DNA of 64,000 bases from Caulobacter segnis (GTDB taxonomy: Bacteria > Pseudomonadota > Alphaproteobacteria > Caulobacterales > Caulobacteraceae): assembly GCF_029543125.1 (NCBI RefSeq), contig NZ_JARQWW010000005.1:372001-436000 (forward strand), read 5' to 3'. Made by a program: the position numbers and the translations under genes. This document shows, one piece after another, positions 7,958-16,518 of the stretch; position 1 is the stretch's first letter; each line of letters opens with the position of its first letter. The notes beneath the pieces are model-generated. The model was not told the origin of the DNA and made no database searches. It saw only the letters and a list, made by a program, of their open reading frames with translations.

Positions 7958-10918
7958 TCACTGCGCGAAGGCCGCCAATCGCGCAACCAGCTCCGGATCG
8001 GCCTTGCCGGTCGACGAGAGCCCCTGGTCGCGTTGGTAGGCCGCGATGGCAAGGCGCAGGGCCGGCGACGACACGCCATCCTGCGCGCCCTGATAGTAGC
8101 CGAGCCGCGCCAGGGCCTTCTGAGCCGTGACCAGGCTGGTGGCCGTGCCGGCGGAGGCCGTCGCCGAAGCGGGCGCCGCGGAGCCGGCGGCGCGGAAGCC
8201 GTTGGCGGCGCGTTCCGCCGTCGCCTGGACCTCGGCGCTCAGCTTGGGCTTGAGGCGCACCGCGCTGGCGCGGGCCTCATCGTCCCCCGCGCGGCCGGCG
8301 ATCAGGTACCACTTGTAGGCCTCGGCCTCGTTCGCCGCGACCCCGAAGCCGGCCTCATAGATGCGGCCCAGATTGTACTGGCTGTCCACCAGGCCGAGAT
8401 CGGCGGCCTTGCGGAACCACTCGGCGGCCACGGCCGGGTTCTTCTGACCGCCCTGTCCCTCGAAATAGTAGAGGGCGAGATTGTGCATGGCCTTGCGGTC
8501 GCCGCCCTGGGCGGCGCGCTCGGTCCAGCGGCGCGCTTCCGCCGGGTTGGCCTTCAGACCGGCTTCGCCATTCTCATACAGCTTGGCCAGATAGAATTGG
8601 GCGGCGGGGTGGCCCGCCTCGGCGATGTTGCGCAGCGGCGCGAGCGCGGCGTCGTCGCCGGCTTCGATGCGGCGGACAGCCGCCTCATAGGCCTTGGTCT
8701 GGTCCTCGGTGACGACCGGCGCCATGGACGAAGCGATATTGGGCGTGGCGATCGCCACAGCCGCGCGCGCGTTCGTCAGCGAGGTCGGAGCGGTCTCGTC
8801 GCTCTTGCTCGCCTTGCCGGGGTTCTGATTGCTCATCACCAGGCCCGTGGTCATCATCCCCAGCAGGGCGACGCCCGCGCCGAAGAAGGCCACGGTCTGC
8901 ATGGACGAACCGGCGCGGCGGCCGCCCCGGCGCGAACCCATGAGTCCCGAGAAGATCGAGCGGGAATGGCCCGAGGACGCCAGAACGAAAGGCCGCGTCT
9001 CGGAAGGTGACTGCGCGGCGCGGGCCGCGGCGCGGGCCTGCTCCACCGCCTCGCGGGTCGACAGGACGCGCACAGGCTCCGGATCGGCGTCCGGCGTCAG
9101 CAGATAGTTCTGGCCGCTGCCGAACAGGTCCGCGCTGTCGGCGGCGTCTTCGGACTCGTGCAGCGGAATGAAGCCGTCGGCGGCGTCGAAATCCTCGTCC
9201 GTGAAGCCGATGTCGTCCGGGGACCGGGCGGCGTGCGCGTCCTCATGCTCCACCGGGTCAGCCGGCTCGAACAGGGAGGTCAGCTCTATCGGCTCGGGTT
9301 CGGCGGCGGCCTTGGGCGCCGGCGCGGGCTCCGCCGGACGGGCGAAGGTCTGGGCGGTCAGGGGCGGACGGCTGTCCTCGACCCCAACCTCGGAGAAGGA
9401 GAAGCGGCCTTCGGAGAAGGACCCCGCGCCGTCACCTTCGGAGACGAAGGCCGTAGTCTCGGACGAGGCCTCGGGGGCCGGAGCGAGCGTTTCGGCGGGA
9501 GCCTCGAACGGCGCCTCGACGATGGGGTCGGCCAGGCGGCGGCGCGCGCCCTGCAGACCGGCGTCGACCTTCTCGCGGGCTTCTTCCAGCAGGCGCGCGG
9601 TGCGCTCCTCGCTCTGGCGGATGCGGTCAGTCAGTTCGCTGGTGACACGTTCCTGGCGTTCGGTCAGGCGCTCGCCCACGCGGGCCACCTGCTCGCCCAC
9701 GTCGTCGATGGCGCGGGCGTTGCGCTGCTCTGCGGTGGCGATGCGTTCGGACAGGCGCTCGGTGATGCGGGCGATTTCGCCGCCAAGACGCTCCAGGGCT
9801 TGGGCCTGGACAAGATCGGCGCGGGCCAGCTTGCCGTCGGTCGTCGCGGCGACGCGGGCGATCTCCGCCCCCATCTTCTCGACAGCGTCGGCGTTGCGGT
9901 CCTCGACCTCCTTGATGCGGGCGTTCATGGCGCCGGCGATGGACATCACCTCACGGCCCATGCGCTCCAGGGCGCCGGTGGAACGGCGCTCGGCCGCTTC
10001 AACGTGGGACTGCAGGGTGTGGAAGGAGGCTTCCAGGCTGTTCAGGCGGCCGCCGGCGGACTTCTCCAGTTGGACGGTCATCTCCGCCCGGGCAGCCTCC
10101 ATGCGGCGCGAGAGGTCGGCGGCCAGGGCGCCAAGACCCTCACCGCCGAGCCCCGCCCCGCCCTCGACGGCCTTGAGGCGTTCGTCGAGGGTGATGAAAG
10201 ATGCGCTGAGCTCCAGAAGGGCGTCGGCGGTCTTGCTCTCCGCCGCCTCCAGCCGCTGAGCCACGCGCGCGACGACGGCCTCGACCAGGGCGTCCGTGTC
10301 GACCTTGCCGGCCGACGCCTTCACGCCGTCGAGCGCCGCCTTGGTGCGGGCGTCCGTGTCATAGACCTGACCGGCCAGCTTGCCGATGGCGCCTTCCAGG
10401 GTCTTGATGGCCTCGGTGGAGGCGGCGTCCGCCCCACCCTGCTCCATCCGACGCATGCGGTCGGCGATGTGCCGCTGCTCTTCGCCCAGATCGGCGATCG
10501 CGCCTTCGAAACGGGAGGCGACAGCCACCGCGTCACGCTCGGAGGTCTCCAGGCGGGCGATCACATTGCGGACGGAATGGTCGATGCCGGTGACGGCGCG
10601 GGCCTGGCGAGCCTCGGCGGCCTCGATGCGGTCGGACAAGCGCTCCAGCGCCAGGGCGATACGCCCGGAGTCGTCGATGGGATAGCCGGAGGCGTCGAAG
10701 CGCGAGGACTCGCGCTGCGAACGGGGATGATCGAGGACGTTGTGGCCCTGCGGACGGGCGCCATAACCGCTGTCGCCAAAGTCCGGCGCATCATCCTCAA
10801 GGATCATGCGGTTCAGCCACTCGCCGAGCGTCATGCCGGAGCGGCGGGCGAGATCCTTTGCGATCTCACGCGCTTTGGGGTCGATCCCCTTCACGCTCCA
10901 CGGCGCCCCCGCGCTCAT
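7958..10918 (-). CDS. podJ: Polar organelle development protein PodJ
   Basis: The 986-residue protein opens with SVKGIDPKAREIAKDLARR, the N-terminal signature of Caulobacter PodJ, and has the same length class. In order: a coiled-coil region of about residues 70-450 built of repeats such as RLSDRIEAAEARQARAV, an acidic Pro-rich stretch, one membrane helix near residues 674-693 (TVAFFGAGVALLGMMTTGLV), Sel1/TPR-like repeats at about 740-870 (AAQFYLAKLYENG, HNLALYYFEG, YNLGRIYEAG) and a C-terminal peptidoglycan-binding domain (about 920-986). PodJ marks the new flagellated pole and organises pili and holdfast components. In Caulobacter it is cut by a periplasmic protease and is controlled by GcrA. 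A GATTC site lies between the ribosome site and the ATG. Confidence 0.92.
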   Translation of the reverse strand: MSAGAPWSVKGIDPKAREIAKDLARRSGMTLGEWLNRMILEDDAPDFGDSGYGARPQGHNVLDHPRSQRESSRFDASGYPIDDSGRIALALERLSDRIEAAEARQARAVTGIDHSVRNVIARLETSERDAVAVASRFEGAIADLGEEQRHIADRMRRMEQGGADAASTEAIKTLEGAIGKLAGQVYDTDARTKAALDGVKASAGKVDTDALVEAVVARVAQRLEAAESKTADALLELSASFITLDERLKAVEGGAGLGGEGLGALAADLSRRMEAARAEMTVQLEKSAGGRLNSLEASFHTLQSHVEAAERRSTGALERMGREVMSIAGAMNARIKEVEDRNADAVEKMGAEIARVAATTDGKLARADLVQAQALERLGGEIARITERLSERIATAEQRNARAIDDVGEQVARVGERLTERQERVTSELTDRIRQSEERTARLLEEAREKVDAGLQGARRRLADPIVEAPFEAPAETLAPAPEASSETTAFVSEGDGAGSFSEGRFSFSEVGVEDSRPPLTAQTFARPAEPAPAPKAAAEPEPIELTSLFEPADPVEHEDAHAARSPDDIGFTDEDFDAADGFIPLHESEDAADSADLFGSGQNYLLTPDADPEPVRVLSTREAVEQARAAARAAQSPSETRPFVLASSGHSRSIFSGLMGSRRGGRRAGSSMQTVAFFGAGVALLGMMTTGLVMSNQNPGKASKSDETAPTSLTNARAAVAIATPNIASSMAPVVTEDQTKAYEAAVRRIEAGDDAALAPLRNIAEAGHPAAQFYLAKLYENGEAGLKANPAEARRWTERAAQGGDRKAMHNLALYYFEGQGGQKNPAVAAEWFRKAADLGLVDSQYNLGRIYEAGFGVAANEAEAYKWYLIAGRAGDDEARASAVRLKPKLSAEVQATAERAANGFRAAGSAAPASATASAGTATSLVTAQKALARLGYYQGAQDGVSSPALRLAIAAYQRDQGLSSTGKADPELVARLAAFAQ

Positions 10919-10919
10919 C

Positions 10920-10924
10920 GAATC
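10920..10924. promoter_or_regulatory. GANTC (CcrM) site in the podJ translation start region
   Basis: GAATC on the plus strand (GATTC on the coding strand) lies immediately before the podJ ATG at 10918 and after a GGAG ribosome site. CcrM methylates GANTC in this lineage and GcrA acts at methylated sites. The site itself is certain; its regulatory use is inferred from what is known of podJ in Caulobacter. Confidence 0.4.
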
Positions 10925-11066
10925 GATCTCCAGGCACTCTTCACACTGGACGCTAGCCAGCGAGCCCTAGTGTGTAAACGCGGAGTTAACGCTAAATCTG
11001 GGGTCTGGCGATAATGTCTGTGGACGAACGCTTGCATACGCGAACCGGCGTGGGCAGGTGTGCGCC

Positions 11067-11270
11067 ATGACGCTGACGACCACCCTGATCGCCGCCCTTG
11101 GCTTTTTGACGGCCACCGTATTTTGCGGCTGGCGCGGGGCTCAGCCATCGAATCCGGCCAAGGGCCCCCGCATGATTCCGTGGCGCCCGATGATGATGGT
11201 TTCAGCCTTCGGACTGCTGATGATGCTGGTCCATCTGGCCAACCTGATGGGCGTGCAGACCGGGCGTTAG
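11067..11270 (+). CDS. Small two-helix membrane protein, function unknown
   Basis: A 67-residue protein from ATG 11067, with AGG about 8 bases upstream; an in-frame GTG at 11058 would add three residues. It has two hydrophobic segments, LTTTLIAALGFLTATVFCGW and PMMMVSAFGLLMMLVHLANL. It is divergent from podJ and convergent with the DUF2156 gene, overlapping the latter's stop by four bases. I do not recognise the family. The tight packing and hydrophobic pattern make it a likely real gene. Confidence 0.5.
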   Translation: MTLTTTLIAALGFLTATVFCGWRGAQPSNPAKGPRMIPWRPMMMVSAFGLLMMLVHLANLMGVQTGR

Positions 11271-12922
11271 GCCGCCTTTTTCGGCTCCTTCGGGCGCTTG
11301 GTCAGGCCGGCGACGCCGCCGCTGGACAACAGGCCCACATCTGCCATCAGCAGGGGGATGACCCACTTGTGCGGGGCGGCCACATAGCGCGGGCGCCAGA
11401 GCGGATCGTACTTGTCCTTGTACCGGCGGACGCCCCGGAAATTGTAGATGTCCTCGCCGCGCTCGAAGACCAGGTGGCCGATGCGCGACATGATCGGCGC
11501 AAGACGGCGGTCCTCCAGCCCAGCTAGCGGCGCGACGCCGAACTCGAAGCCGGCATAGCCCTGGTCGCGGCCCCAATGCAGAAGCTCGACGAACAGGAAG
11601 TCCATGATGTTGGGCGGCGCACCATCGGAATAGCGCATCAGGTCCATGGAGAAGGTGGACTTGTCCGGCGTGGTCCAGAGCGTGGCGAAGGCGACGATCT
11701 TGCCTTCCACCCGCACCAGGGCGGTGGGGAACTCACAGACATAGCGCGGGCTGAAGCTGCCCATGGAGAAGCTCTTCTCCCCTCCGGCGTGACGGCCCAG
11801 CCAGGCGTCGGACACCGCCTGCAGATCATCCATGACCGCGCTGGCGGCGCCGGCCTCGATCACCTCGAACAGGGCGCCGCCCTCGCCGGCCTTGCGCCAG
11901 TTGCGGCGCAAAACCTCGCGGCGACGGCCCGCGAGCGAGAAGCCTTCAAGCTGGACGACCGCGCTTTCGCCCGTCTTCTGAATGGAGAAGCCCAGTTCGA
12001 CCACGTCGGGCAGGTCTTCAGGGTCCAAACCATAGAGCGCGGTTCGGGCCCCGTGGGCGTCCGCCATTTCACGGAAACGCCAGAGCAGGTCCATACGCTC
12101 GTCCCGCTGGCCCACCGGCCCGCCCATGGCGATCCAGGAGCGGCCGCGCACCCCGAACATCAGGAAGCTCTGGCCCGAGGACGAGAACAGGAAACGCTTG
12201 TCGCCCAGCAGGGCGAGGTTGGATTCCGGCTCGGCGTTCTCGGCCGAGGCCAGGATGGCCCGGACCTTGGCGAAATCCTCGTCGGCGTCGCCGATCACCT
12301 TGGGCGTCGCCGTGGTGGCGAACAGGCGCCAGACCCCGATGGTCAGCAGCAGCACCGCCGCGCCCGCCGACGAACGCACGGTGCGCATGTAATCCTCGTC
12401 CGCCAGGGCCCGCCACCAGGGCTGGCTGCGGTAATCGGCGTGGAAGAAGGCCCACCGCCCGATGAGCCAAGCGCCCAGCAGCACCGCCACGGCGGAGAAC
12501 ATCCAGCCGGGGGTCAGCTCCATCTGCATCAGGCGCGACTTGCGCGGGAACGCCGGATGCAGGGGCGTCATGACCAGGGCGGACACACCCAGCAGCAAGG
12601 CTTCTTCCCAGTTCAGGCCCTTGAGCACGGCCAGGACGGTCGCCACGGTGAGCAGGCAGACAGCCGCCCCCCAGGCCGCGTCGATCCGCGCCCGCAGACC
12701 GAAGGCCAGCATCAGCAGCAGCAGGCCGATCATGGAGGACAGGGTGTGGCTGGCCTCGATCAGCCACTGCGGCGCGACGCGCAGCAGGAAGACGAAACGC
12801 TCCGGCTCCGACGGCGTCGCGCCGGAAGTGAGCAGCATGACGCCTGCCACGGCCGCTAGGATGGAGGCCAATGTCGGCGCCACCGCAAGCAGGGCCGCCC
12901 GAATCTCGCGGATCGGAGTCAT
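11267..12922 (-). CDS. MprF-like membrane protein with DUF2156 (aminoacyl-lipid transferase type) domain
   Basis: About 551 residues from ATG 12922. The first 210 hold about six membrane helices (for example ASILAAVAGVMLL and GLLLLMLAFGL). The rest is a soluble GNAT-like DUF2156 domain with RFLFSSSGQSFLMFGVRGRS, MGGPVG, and a C-terminal EFGVAPLAGLEDRRLAPI...YNFRGVRRYKDKYDPLW, the signature of MprF C-terminal domains. MprF adds lysine or alanine to phosphatidylglycerol and can flip the product; the shorter helix count here argues against a full flippase. In-frame starts at 12961 (ATG) and 12991 (TTG) exist, but the latter falls inside a palindrome at 12985-12998. The substrate is unknown. Confidence 0.8.
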   Translation of the reverse strand: MTPIREIRAALLAVAPTLASILAAVAGVMLLTSGATPSEPERFVFLLRVAPQWLIEASHTLSSMIGLLLLMLAFGLRARIDAAWGAAVCLLTVATVLAVLKGLNWEEALLLGVSALVMTPLHPAFPRKSRLMQMELTPGWMFSAVAVLLGAWLIGRWAFFHADYRSQPWWRALADEDYMRTVRSSAGAAVLLLTIGVWRLFATTATPKVIGDADEDFAKVRAILASAENAEPESNLALLGDKRFLFSSSGQSFLMFGVRGRSWIAMGGPVGQRDERMDLLWRFREMADAHGARTALYGLDPEDLPDVVELGFSIQKTGESAVVQLEGFSLAGRRREVLRRNWRKAGEGGALFEVIEAGAASAVMDDLQAVSDAWLGRHAGGEKSFSMGSFSPRYVCEFPTALVRVEGKIVAFATLWTTPDKSTFSMDLMRYSDGAPPNIMDFLFVELLHWGRDQGYAGFEFGVAPLAGLEDRRLAPIMSRIGHLVFERGEDIYNFRGVRRYKDKYDPLWRPRYVAAPHKWVIPLLMADVGLLSSGGVAGLTKRPKEPKKAA

Positions 12923-12984
12923 GTCCCTTGGGTACGCGCGGGCGATGACAGTCTCAACCATTGCGATGACGCACCGCGACGACG

Positions 12985-12998
12985 CAAACAATCGTTTG
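12985..12998. promoter_or_regulatory. Candidate operator between divergent DUF2156 and acyl-CoA dehydrogenase genes
   Basis: CAAACAATCGTTTG is an imperfect palindrome (five-base arms CAAAC/GTTTG) in the divergent gap. Short AAAC...GTTT palindromes are common TetR-type operators in front of acyl-CoA dehydrogenase genes. No TetR gene is in the window. Confidence 0.3.
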
Positions 12999-13072
12999 AA
13001 TCAGCTTGCGTCCCCGCTCGCCCCAAGGGCATGTTTGTCCTAACGACAAGAGCATTTCGAGGGAGGACGGCC

Positions 13073-14278
13073 ATGGCCGATTTCGGCGGAACCGATCTGG
13101 AGGCCTTCCGGGCCGAAACGCGGGCCTGGCTGGCGGAGAACTACCCCGCTTCTCTCAACGCCCCGATGGGGGAAGACGACGCGCCGTGGGGCGGCCGCAA
13201 GTTCACCTGGAAGAACCCCGACGCCAAGCTGTGGCTGGACCGCATGGCCGCCAAGGGCTGGACCGCGCCCATGTGGCCCAAGGAATACGGCGGCGGCGGC
13301 CTGTCCAAGGACGAGAACAAGGTGCTGGAACAGGAGCTGCGGCGCATCCGCGCCCGCCCGGCCCTGATGAGCTTCGGCCTGTGGATGCTCGGCCCCGTCC
13401 TGCTGGAATACGCCACCGAGGAGCAGAAGCAGAAGTTCATCCCCTCGATCATCAAGGGCGAGACCCGTTGGTGCCAGGGCTATTCCGAACCGGGCGCGGG
13501 CTCTGACCTCGCGGCCCTGCAGACCAAGTGCGAGGACAAGGGCGACCACTTCCTGATCAACGGCCAGAAGGTGTGGACCAGCTACGCCGACCAGGCCGAC
13601 TGGATCTTCTGCCTGGTCCGCACCGACACCTCCAAGAAGCACGAGGGCATCAGCTTCGTCCTGTTCGACATGACGACACCTGGCGTCGAGGCGCGGCCGA
13701 TCAAGCTGATCAGCGGCTCGTCCCCCTTCTGCGAGACCTTCTTCGATAATGTGAAGGTCCCCAAGGACCAGATGGTCGGAAAGCTGAACGGCGGCTGGGA
13801 GATCGCCAAGCGCCTGCTGCAATACGAACGCCAAAACATCTCGTCCTCCGGCTTCGGCTCCGGCGGCGGCCTCGATCTGGTCGAGGTGGCCAAGAAGGAG
13901 ATCGGCCTCGACGAGCAAGGCCGCATCGATGACGGCGACCTGCGCGCCCGCATCGCCGCTCATCGGATGGACGCTCACGCCTTCATGCTGACCGTGCGCC
14001 GGGCCGAGGCGGAGTCCAAGGCCAGCAAGGGCCCCAGCGCCGCCGTGTCGATCATCAAGTACGCGGCCGCCAAGATGAACCAGGACCGCTTCGAGCTGAT
14101 GGTCGAGGCCATGGGTCTGCAAGGTCTGGGCTGGGAAGGCGAAGGCTTCGCCAAGGACGAACTGGCCGTGACCCGCGGCTGGCTGCGCTCGAAAGGCAAC
14201 TCCATCGAGGGCGGCACCAGCGAGGTGAACCTGAACGTCGTGGCCAAGCGGGTGCTTGGCCTGCTGGACCACCAATAA
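13073..14278 (+). CDS. Acyl-CoA dehydrogenase, catalytic-type subunit
   Basis: A 401-residue flavoprotein with the acyl-CoA dehydrogenase fold: helical N-domain, the FAD/substrate loop WCQGYSEPGAGSDLA (about residues 142-156), NGQKVWTS, and the C-terminal motif SIEGGTSEV in which Glu379 occupies the general-base position. ATG 13073 follows a strong GAGGGAGG. The next gene, 28 bases downstream, is a second dehydrogenase lacking this glutamate, so the two probably form a heteromeric enzyme, as in the large/small pimeloyl-CoA or steroid side-chain dehydrogenases. The acyl substrate cannot be told. It oxidises acyl-CoA to enoyl-CoA and passes electrons to ETF. Confidence 0.88.
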   Translation: MADFGGTDLEAFRAETRAWLAENYPASLNAPMGEDDAPWGGRKFTWKNPDAKLWLDRMAAKGWTAPMWPKEYGGGGLSKDENKVLEQELRRIRARPALMSFGLWMLGPVLLEYATEEQKQKFIPSIIKGETRWCQGYSEPGAGSDLAALQTKCEDKGDHFLINGQKVWTSYADQADWIFCLVRTDTSKKHEGISFVLFDMTTPGVEARPIKLISGSSPFCETFFDNVKVPKDQMVGKLNGGWEIAKRLLQYERQNISSSGFGSGGGLDLVEVAKKEIGLDEQGRIDDGDLRARIAAHRMDAHAFMLTVRRAEAESKASKGPSAAVSIIKYAAAKMNQDRFELMVEAMGLQGLGWEGEGFAKDELAVTRGWLRSKGNSIEGGTSEVNLNVVAKRVLGLLDHQ

Positions 14279-14306
14279 GGCCCATAGAGAACAAGGGAGA
14301 ACCGCC

Positions 14307-15434
14307 ATGGCCGTGCTCAACGAAGAACAGACCATGCTGCGCGACGCCGCGCGCGAATGGACCCAGGAGAACGCTCCGACCACCGCCCTGCGCAAGCTGC
14401 GCGACGGCAAGTCCAAGGCGACCTTCGACGCCCCGACCTGGGCCGAGATGGGCCAGATGGGCTGGGCCGGGGTCATCGTGCCGGAAGAGCACGGCGGCTC
14501 GGCCTTCGGCTATCTGAGCCTGGGTCTGGTGCTGGAGGAGACGGGCCGCACCCTGGCCGCCTCTCCCCTGATCTCCACAGCCCTGACGGCGGCCTCGGCC
14601 CTGACCTTGGGCGGATCAGAGGCGCAGAAGGCCGAATGGCTGCCCAAGATCGCCGGCGGCGAGATCGTCGCCACCCTGGCGATCGACGAGGGCTCTCACC
14701 ACGCGCCGGAGAAGACCGCCCTGAAGGCCGAGAAGACCGGCGGCGGCTGGGTGCTGAACGGAACCAAGACCTTCGTGCTGGACGGCGAGGCCGCCGACCT
14801 GCTGATCGTCGCCGCCCGCACCAGCGGCAAGGGAACGGACGGCATCACCCTGTTCCTGGTGGCCGGCGACGCGCCCGGCGTCACCCGCACTCACCTGTCC
14901 CTGGCCGACAGCCGGGGCGCGGCCAAGATCGTTTTCGAGGGCGTCGAGGTCGGCGCCGACGCGGTGCTGGGCGAGGTCGACAAGGGCTGGGCGGTGCTGG
15001 AGCCGACCCTGGACCGCGCCCGCGCGGGTCTGGCGGCCGAGATGCTGGGCACGGCGACACAGGCCTTCGAGATCACGCTGGAATATCTGAAGACCCGCAC
15101 GCAGTTCGGTCAGGTGATCGGCACGTTCCAGGCCCTGCAGCACCGCGCGGCCAAGATGTTCACCGATCTGGAGATGACCCGTTCCTGCGTCGAAGCGGCG
15201 CTGGAGGCCATCGACGCCGGCCAAGATGCGCGCGCCACCGCCTCTCTGGCCAAGGCCCGCGCCAACGAAATCCTGCACCTGGCTTCAATCGAAATGGTGC
15301 AAATGCACGGCGGCATCGGTATGACCGACGAACACGATGCAGGCCTTTACATGAAAAGGGCTCGCGTCGCGGAGGCGTTGTTCGGCGGGACCACGTATCA
15401 TCGTGATCGTTACGGGCGGATTTTAGGCTTTTAG
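14307..15434 (+). CDS. Acyl-CoA dehydrogenase-like partner subunit
   Basis: A 375-residue acyl-CoA dehydrogenase relative. It keeps the FAD-contact helices (RTQFGQVIGTFQALQHRAAKM is split here as RTQFGQVIG and FQALQHRAA) and QMHGGIGMTDEHDAGLY. Where its neighbour has SIEGGTSEV, this protein reads ALFGGTTYHRDR, so the usual catalytic glutamate is replaced. It is preceded by AAGGGAGA and lies 28 bases after the first subunit. The pair fits the alpha2beta2 dehydrogenases in which only one subunit carries the base. It could in principle be a separate enzyme, but the layout speaks for a complex. Confidence 0.85.
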   Translation: MAVLNEEQTMLRDAAREWTQENAPTTALRKLRDGKSKATFDAPTWAEMGQMGWAGVIVPEEHGGSAFGYLSLGLVLEETGRTLAASPLISTALTAASALTLGGSEAQKAEWLPKIAGGEIVATLAIDEGSHHAPEKTALKAEKTGGGWVLNGTKTFVLDGEAADLLIVAARTSGKGTDGITLFLVAGDAPGVTRTHLSLADSRGAAKIVFEGVEVGADAVLGEVDKGWAVLEPTLDRARAGLAAEMLGTATQAFEITLEYLKTRTQFGQVIGTFQALQHRAAKMFTDLEMTRSCVEAALEAIDAGQDARATASLAKARANEILHLASIEMVQMHGGIGMTDEHDAGLYMKRARVAEALFGGTTYHRDRYGRILGF

Positions 15435-15531
15435 TCGCACATTACGAGCCTTTAACCGAACGACGGTCTGCGCGATCTTGGCCTTGGGACGGCGTTGCGT
15501 TACACGGGCGCCCGTATCTGGGGAATTACAC

Positions 15532-16461
15532 ATGCGAAAGATCTTGACTGCCGCTGTCGCGGCGACGGCCCTGCTGGGCCTGGCTCAACCCGCCGCCGCG
15601 CAATACGGCATGGACAAGAAGGGTCCGAAGAACACGGCCACGCCGGAACTTCCGAAGTGCGCGCAGCCGCTGGGCACCGCCGCCATCCAAGAGCCGGAAA
15701 ACCAATGGTGGACCTCGCTGGGCCTGTCCAATCCGGAATCCCTGCTGAAGTTGTTCGCCATGCGCTCGGGCTGCCTGCGCATCGTCGACCGCAACGGCGG
15801 CCTGGCCATGCGCCAGGGCGAACGTGAGCTGGGCGGCGAGCTGGCTCGCGGGTCGAACATCGGCAAGGGCCAGGTCAAGGCCGCCGACTTCTTCATCGTG
15901 CCGGACATCGCCAATTCGAACGCCAACGCCGGCGGCATGAACCTGGGCGCCGTCAGCGGCTTCATGCCCGGACCGGTCGGCTTCCTGGCCGGCAACCTGA
16001 AGACCAAGAAGGCTCAGGCGCACACCCTGATCACCCTGGTCGACGCCCGCACCACCGAGCAGCTCTACATCGCCGAAGGCACCGCCCAGAAGACCGACCT
16101 GTCGCTGGGCGGCGGCGGCTACGGCGGCGGCTTCGGCGCGGTGGCAGGCGGCTATTCGGACACTGAAATCGGCAAGGTCATCACGGCGGCGTACTTCAAC
16201 GCCTACGTCGACCTCGTGAACTACATGCGGGCCCAGGTCCCGGGCCAGGCTTCGGCCAACGCCCCGGCCGCCGGCCAGACCGCCAAGGTCGCCACCCAAC
16301 TGCGCGCCACCGCCGCCCCGACCGGCAAGGTCGTGGTTCCGGTCGACGCCGGCGACATCCTCTACCCCACCGGCCAGCGCAATGGCGTCTGGATGGAAGT
16401 GGACGACGAGAACGGCAACCGCGGCTGGGTCTCCTCGGCCCAGGTCACGCCGCGCAACTAA
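15532..16461 (+). CDS. Exported CsgG-like protein with C-terminal SH3 domain
   Basis: The 309-residue product starts with a clear signal peptide (ILTAAVAATALLGLAQPAAA, cleavage before QYG). The central region, with LLKLFAMRSGCLRIVDRNGG and the Gly-rich GGGGYGGGFGAVAGGYSDTE, resembles the CsgG/HfaB-type periplasmic fold. The last 60 residues form a bacterial SH3 domain (ATQLRATAAPTGKVVVPV...GNRGWVSSAQV), which usually binds peptidoglycan. ATG 15532 is chosen over upstream in-frame starts because the signal peptide begins there. It has its own promoter gap of about 100 bases and a terminator at 16491. Exact role unknown. Confidence 0.7.
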   Translation: MRKILTAAVAATALLGLAQPAAAQYGMDKKGPKNTATPELPKCAQPLGTAAIQEPENQWWTSLGLSNPESLLKLFAMRSGCLRIVDRNGGLAMRQGERELGGELARGSNIGKGQVKAADFFIVPDIANSNANAGGMNLGAVSGFMPGPVGFLAGNLKTKKAQAHTLITLVDARTTEQLYIAEGTAQKTDLSLGGGGYGGGFGAVAGGYSDTEIGKVITAAYFNAYVDLVNYMRAQVPGQASANAPAAGQTAKVATQLRATAAPTGKVVVPVDAGDILYPTGQRNGVWMEVDDENGNRGWVSSAQVTPRN

Positions 16462-16490
16462 GCGCGCGCCGCGATCGCGGAATTGGAGAA

Positions 16491-16518
16491 GCCGCCCGGT
16501 CCGTCCGGGCGGCTTTTT
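16491..16518 (+). terminator. Intrinsic terminator of the CsgG/SH3 gene
   Basis: GCCGCCCGG and CCGGGCGGC form a nine-pair GC stem around TCCGT, followed by TTTTTCT. It sits in the 57-base gap between two convergent genes. Confidence 0.85.

Noticed and set aside
9158..11014. 618-codon open frame opposite podJ
   Set aside because: It is the antisense of a GC-rich coiled-coil gene, with His/Gly/Gln-rich composition and no recognisable motif. podJ explains the region.
13040..14476. 478-codon open frame opposite the first acyl-CoA dehydrogenase
   Set aside because: Antisense shadow of an unmistakable flavoprotein gene, with no domain of its own.
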